Below are positions 41,348 to 42,454 of a DNA stretch of 42,454 bases, one piece after another. Position 1 is the first letter of the stretch. Each line of letters begins with the position of its first letter. A program made the position numbers and the translations under genes. The notes below the pieces were generated by a model, which did not search any database, was not told where the DNA came from, and saw only the letters and a program-made list of their open reading frames with translations. The DNA comes from Clostridia bacterium. Its GTDB lineage: Bacteria; Bacillota; Clostridia; UMGS1883. The DNA is taken from NCBI GenBank assembly GCA_017411435.1, contig JAFQQD010000032.1:1-42454 (forward strand), in the 5' to 3' direction.

Positions 41348-42385
41348 TTAAACACATGCCGTTAATTTATTCAATGTATTTTCGGTTATTCTTAATTCGA
41401 TTGCTATATATTTTTCCATACATTTGTAATCAGGATTCCCGTCTATATCAGCAGGCAATGGTATTTTGCTCTTTTCCATATCTTCCTTTTTCCACTTATC
41501 TATAAAAGCATACCTTTTACCTGCTGTTTTCAAAAGAGGAATAATAAAAAATGCAATTTCTCTGTTTATTTCAAACTTTGGATATAAAACATTTACATCG
41601 TCTGATGCCCAAAATATTTCATCTTGATAAAACGCTTCACCGATAGAACCATTGTAACTCAGTGTAATTGTGTTTTGCGGATGTAGGTGTTCATCGTTCG
41701 AGATGTAAGCAGTAATACCATTGTTAATGGCACTTGCACCTATAAATCTTATTTTGCCTTCTTTCATATCTGCCTTTGTTAGTCGCTTGCCTTTTTGCAC
41801 AGTAAACAAATCGGATATTTCAAACATTTTCCAGTTGCTTATATCAATTTCGCCTGAAACACCAAATTTCTTCGCTGACTGCAAGTCAGTCAGCGAAGAG
41901 CTGACTGCAAGTTCCAGATTTTTCATATATGATTCCATATATAAAAAATCTGGATTTCCTATTTCATCAACAGGCAGTTTTATTTTTTCTGATCCAATTG
42001 TATCTTTGTTTGCCATATCACTATACGCATATTTTCTACATACCGTACGTATTACAGTTGCAATAAAATAACCATTATATGGATTCAGATTAGGATTATA
42101 TAATAAAATTATTGAACTGCCAGCACCACCTCTACCAAGAAAATCATCTTCTTGATAAAAACTACTACCATCAATTGGACTAACAGTTATACAGTTGCCA
42201 GAATCCAAAATTTCATTTTCTTTTGGTTGCAAATATTTTAATACACCGTTATTAAAGTTTCCCGATGCAACAAACGGAACATCACCATCTTCATAATTTG
42301 CCTGACTACGAGCTGATGGTCTTTTGACAGTAAACAAATCTTTTATAACAAATTCTTTCCATTGTTTTGTATCAATCTGTTTCAT
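41348..42385 (-). CDS. Restriction-modification specificity subunit (HsdS/BcgI-S-like)
   Basis: A 345-residue protein made of two similar target-recognition halves. The first begins QWKEFVIKDLFTVKR (about 8-22) and the second NWKMFEISDLFTVQKGKRL (about 184-202). Each half ends in a GNPD-containing helix (GNPDFLYMESYMKNLE, GNPDYKCMEKYI). This is the architecture of type I S subunits and of BcgI-type S subunits. It selects the DNA sequence to be methylated or cut. An inverted repeat lies in the linker (41870-41898). The partner gene is off the edge. Confidence 0.88.
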   Translation of the reverse strand: MKQIDTKQWKEFVIKDLFTVKRPSARSQANYEDGDVPFVASGNFNNGVLKYLQPKENEILDSGNCITVSPIDGSSFYQEDDFLGRGGAGSSIILLYNPNLNPYNGYFIATVIRTVCRKYAYSDMANKDTIGSEKIKLPVDEIGNPDFLYMESYMKNLELAVSSSLTDLQSAKKFGVSGEIDISNWKMFEISDLFTVQKGKRLTKADMKEGKIRFIGASAINNGITAYISNDEHLHPQNTITLSYNGSIGEAFYQDEIFWASDDVNVLYPKFEINREIAFFIIPLLKTAGKRYAFIDKWKKEDMEKSKIPLPADIDGNPDYKCMEKYIAIELRITENTLNKLTACV

Positions 42386-42454
42386 TTTGTGCTTCCTTTC
42401 CCTTCAAAACGATGGTTATATCGTTTTCTTTAGAAGATATTTCGCTATCATACA
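42372..42454 (-). CDS. C-terminal end of the upstream gene, probably the methylase/nuclease subunit
   Basis: Twenty-six codons and a stop are visible in a frame that overlaps the specificity-subunit start by 14 bases, ending in ITIVLKGKEAQNETD. It has no start inside the window. Overlap of this kind is usual between the modification (or BcgI A-type) gene and its S gene. The residues alone are too few to prove identity. Confidence 0.45.
   Translation of the reverse strand, partial: YDSEISSKENDITIVLKGKEAQNETD

Overview
The window looks like chromosomal DNA of a spore-forming, low-to-moderate GC Firmicute of class Clostridia, probably a gut-type Oscillospirales or Christensenellales relative. 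The evidence is the complete spoIIIA operon (AA to AH), a SleB cortex hydrolase, the ctsR-mcsA-mcsB-clpC stress operon with a recognisable CtsR operator, MutS2, LuxS with MTA/SAH nucleosidase, a PPi-type as well as an ATP-type phosphofructokinase, and strong sigma-A promoters (TTGACA, 17 bp, TATAAT). Starts were set by ribosome binding sites; several genes start at TTG (pfkA, valS, the DUF554 gene). No rRNA, tRNA or CRISPR array was seen.

Layout. 1-114: end of an IS3-family element that appears to have split the terminator of the next gene. 141-9767, all minus strand: a C_GCAxxG redox protein, gdhA, mutS2, PPi-phosphofructokinase, ROK glucokinase, dGTPase and pfkA. 9941-14630, minus: clpC, mcsB, mcsA, ctsR. 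14768-19265, minus: a polyamine ABC transporter (potD, potC, potB, potA), preceded by a repeat-like element and a strongly structured RNA with its own promoter and terminator (about 19592-19850). 20011-24808, mostly plus: an HPr-kinase-like P-loop protein, a small Cys protein on the opposite strand, luxS-mtnN-nucleotidyltransferase, then a lysine riboswitch controlling an NhaC-family transporter. 25061-27872, minus: valS behind a small membrane protein. 28038-30219: sleB, a divergent zinc-ribbon/Xre regulator module, and a YerC/TrpR-like regulator. 30508-35111, minus: a polar amino acid ABC transporter, malQ and a DUF554 membrane protein. 35892-40946, plus: spoIIIA operon, Asp23 protein and TSCPD protein. 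41348-42454, minus: a two-domain specificity subunit of a restriction-modification system, with the end of the probable methylase gene at the window edge.

Functionally the window is mostly core metabolism (glucose phosphorylation, two phosphofructokinases, ammonia assimilation, amylomaltase), proteostasis, transport of polyamines, lysine and polar amino acids, and sporulation. The unusual part is between the genes. At least four families of hairpin-rich intergenic sequence recur here: a 440-bp multi-hairpin repeat in two inverted copies (686-1130, 35355-35795), a second multi-hairpin repeat in three copies (13892-14080, about 28825-29015, about 40990-41140), a 280-bp element in two copies whose cores are related but whose self-complementary end arms have unrelated sequences (19279-19558, 30242-30528), and GGGGACGGGG palindromes at four places. 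In three of these families the two sides of a helix change together between copies, which suggests that structure is selected. Together with the unassigned RNA upstream of the polyamine transporter, these are the best candidates for something undescribed.
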